Of a stretch of DNA of 6,573 nucleotides, positions 5,435-6,573 are shown piece after piece. The notes under the pieces are model-generated. The model did not search any database. It was not told the DNA's origin and was given only the letters and a program-made list of their open reading frames with translations. The translations under genes were made by a program, and so were the position numbers. Source of the DNA: an uncultured Flavobacteriales bacterium (lineage in GTDB: Bacteria > Bacteroidota > Bacteroidia > Flavobacteriales_D > Sanyastnellaceae); assembly GCA_937897625.1 (NCBI GenBank), contig CALCNZ010000185.1, positions 1-6,573 on the forward strand, written 5' to 3'. Numbering within the stretch: the stretch's first letter is position 1; every line of letters starts with the position of its first letter.

Positions 5435-6573
5435 TGAAGCATTACATATTAGTCGCTTGCTCAGTTATTTCAAGCTTAATTTCTTTCGGTCAAACGTATG
5501 ACGAATCGATAAAGCTCTTAGGTGTAGACACCAGCTTTGCCTACATACAATTTCCAACCAACGAAGCTGCCGTTCTCTTCCAAAAGAACATGAACAAGGC
5601 GCTAAACGGAGGAAGAACGGTCGTCTATCATTACGGTGCCAGTCACATTCAATCCGAAATTGTAACTACGCAAGCAAGTGGACTTTTAAAAAAGAAATAC
5701 GGCAATGCGGGGCCTGGATTTTTATTTCCTTTTTCGGCTGCAAACACGTACAATTCGATCAATAGCAAAACATCTCATACAGGAGAATGGACCTATGCGA
5801 AGAGCTTCCAACTTCCACCTAAAATTCCATTGGGTATTCGTGGAATGACCGTGAGTACAAAAGATACGACGGCTTCCTTCACCATTACAGTGAACACACC
5901 ATTCCCCACTGAAAAATATTATTTGCAACTTTTCATGGAGTTGAACGCACTAACTCCCGAGTTTCAGTTTTGTATAAATGAAACTCAATGCTACGTTTTC
6001 AATCGCGATTCTATTTTGAATCACATGGGTGAACATTTTCTTCCAGTTTATTTCGAAGGGGAAATTCGTTCGGTTGAATTGGAATGGCTCGGCGGTGGCG
6101 AAGAAGGTGCAACACTTACGTGCTACGGAATAAATGTAGAACATGAAAACAAATCGGGGTTGCTCTACGAATCGTTCGGTGTTGGAGCTTCAGCATTTCA
6201 GTCGGTATTGTCTATTGGAAAACTCGAAGATCACGCCCCGCAGTTGCTACCCGATGTTGTGATCATTGATTTCGGAACAAACAACATTTTGTACACGAAC
6301 AAAATGGATGATAACATTCCAAGATATGTGAACGAAACCGTTGCAAAATTCAAGGCCATTAATCCGCATGTATCCATCATTTTCACATCAATGCAAGACT
6401 TGTATAAAAATGGAAGGTACATCGATGCGGGAATTCGTTTTAACGAAGTTGTAGATTCCATGGCGCATGCAACGAATTCGTTGTATTGGAATTTCTACGA
6501 TTTATCGGGCGGATTCAAAAAGATTAAATTCTGGAATGAGCAAGGATATGCGCAGAAAGATTTCATTCACCTT
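5431..6573 (+). CDS. exported SGNH/GDSL-type hydrolase or acyltransferase, 3' end cut off by contig end
   Basis: This frame stays open for 381 codons to the last base and lacks a stop, so a caller that requires complete ORFs would miss it. The ATG at 5431 overlaps the preceding TGA as ATGA; a second ATG at 5434 is equally possible. A Sec signal peptide spans 1-20 (SFG before Gln21). Block I reads YHYGASHIQSE (66-76) with nucleophile Ser71. Related Bacteroidota proteins, as I recall them, have GDSHIQ there, so the Asp is replaced by Ala70. GNAGPGFLFPF (91-101) follows. A beta-rich insert of about 120 residues comes next, then FGVGAS (249-254) as a probable block II, and PDVVIIDFGTNN (274-285) supplying the block III Asn284. 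The fragment ends KDFIHL, so Asp377 and His380 fit the DxxH of block V and only the C-terminal tail is missing, probably a few tens of residues. In this operon it is a candidate second acyltransferase or an esterase for the same glycan. Confidence 0.88.
   Translation, partial: MMKHYILVACSVISSLISFGQTYDESIKLLGVDTSFAYIQFPTNEAAVLFQKNMNKALNGGRTVVYHYGASHIQSEIVTTQASGLLKKKYGNAGPGFLFPFSAANTYNSINSKTSHTGEWTYAKSFQLPPKIPLGIRGMTVSTKDTTASFTITVNTPFPTEKYYLQLFMELNALTPEFQFCINETQCYVFNRDSILNHMGEHFLPVYFEGEIRSVELEWLGGGEEGATLTCYGINVEHENKSGLLYESFGVGASAFQSVLSIGKLEDHAPQLLPDVVIIDFGTNNILYTNKMDDNIPRYVNETVAKFKAINPHVSIIFTSMQDLYKNGRYIDAGIRFNEVVDSMAHATNSLYWNFYDLSGGFKKIKFWNEQGYAQKDFIHL

Noticed and set aside
5722..6461. Minus-strand frames of 64-76 codons near the right end
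   Set aside because: They are antisense to the 3'-partial SGNH gene, which is the real coding frame.

Overview
The window looks like one end of a contig from a Bacteroidota bacterium, probably a draft or metagenome assembly. The support is a tRNA promoter of the Bacteroidota type (TATATTTG -7 box with an upstream TTG), a Smr protein with the N-terminal domain typical of that phylum, and an MBOAT / DHHW / SGNH-hydrolase operon of a style common there. Genus cannot be read from the sequence. The first 17 bases are an Illumina adapter, so the left end is an assembly artefact. The right end cuts through a gene.

Left end (1-507): adapter, then a minus-strand piece of a Xer/phage-type tyrosine recombinase with no start and no N-terminal half. 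It is followed by a complete tRNA-Arg(ACG) unit on the minus strand with its own promoter and a strong hairpin terminator.

Middle (508-2630, minus strand): a two-gene operon read leftwards. First comes a short DUF2027-like/Smr-domain protein, then, 8 bases later, an exported serine beta-lactamase-fold hydrolase with a C-terminal DUF3471-like domain. A 100-base divergent intergenic region (2631-2730) holds an 11-base palindrome and a tandem 9-base repeat.

Right (2731-6573, plus strand): three tightly packed genes, with a 1-base gap and then a 4-base ATGA overlap. They encode an AlgI-like MBOAT membrane acyltransferase, a DHHW/AlgJ-like membrane-anchored SGNH-type protein, and an exported SGNH/GDSL-type protein cut off at its predicted catalytic His. 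The likely job is O-acylation (probably O-acetylation) of a cell-surface or secreted glycan: the MBOAT protein moves an acyl group across the inner membrane and one or both SGNH-type proteins place it on the polymer. The substrate is not visible here. I see no defence system, CRISPR array or complete mobile element.
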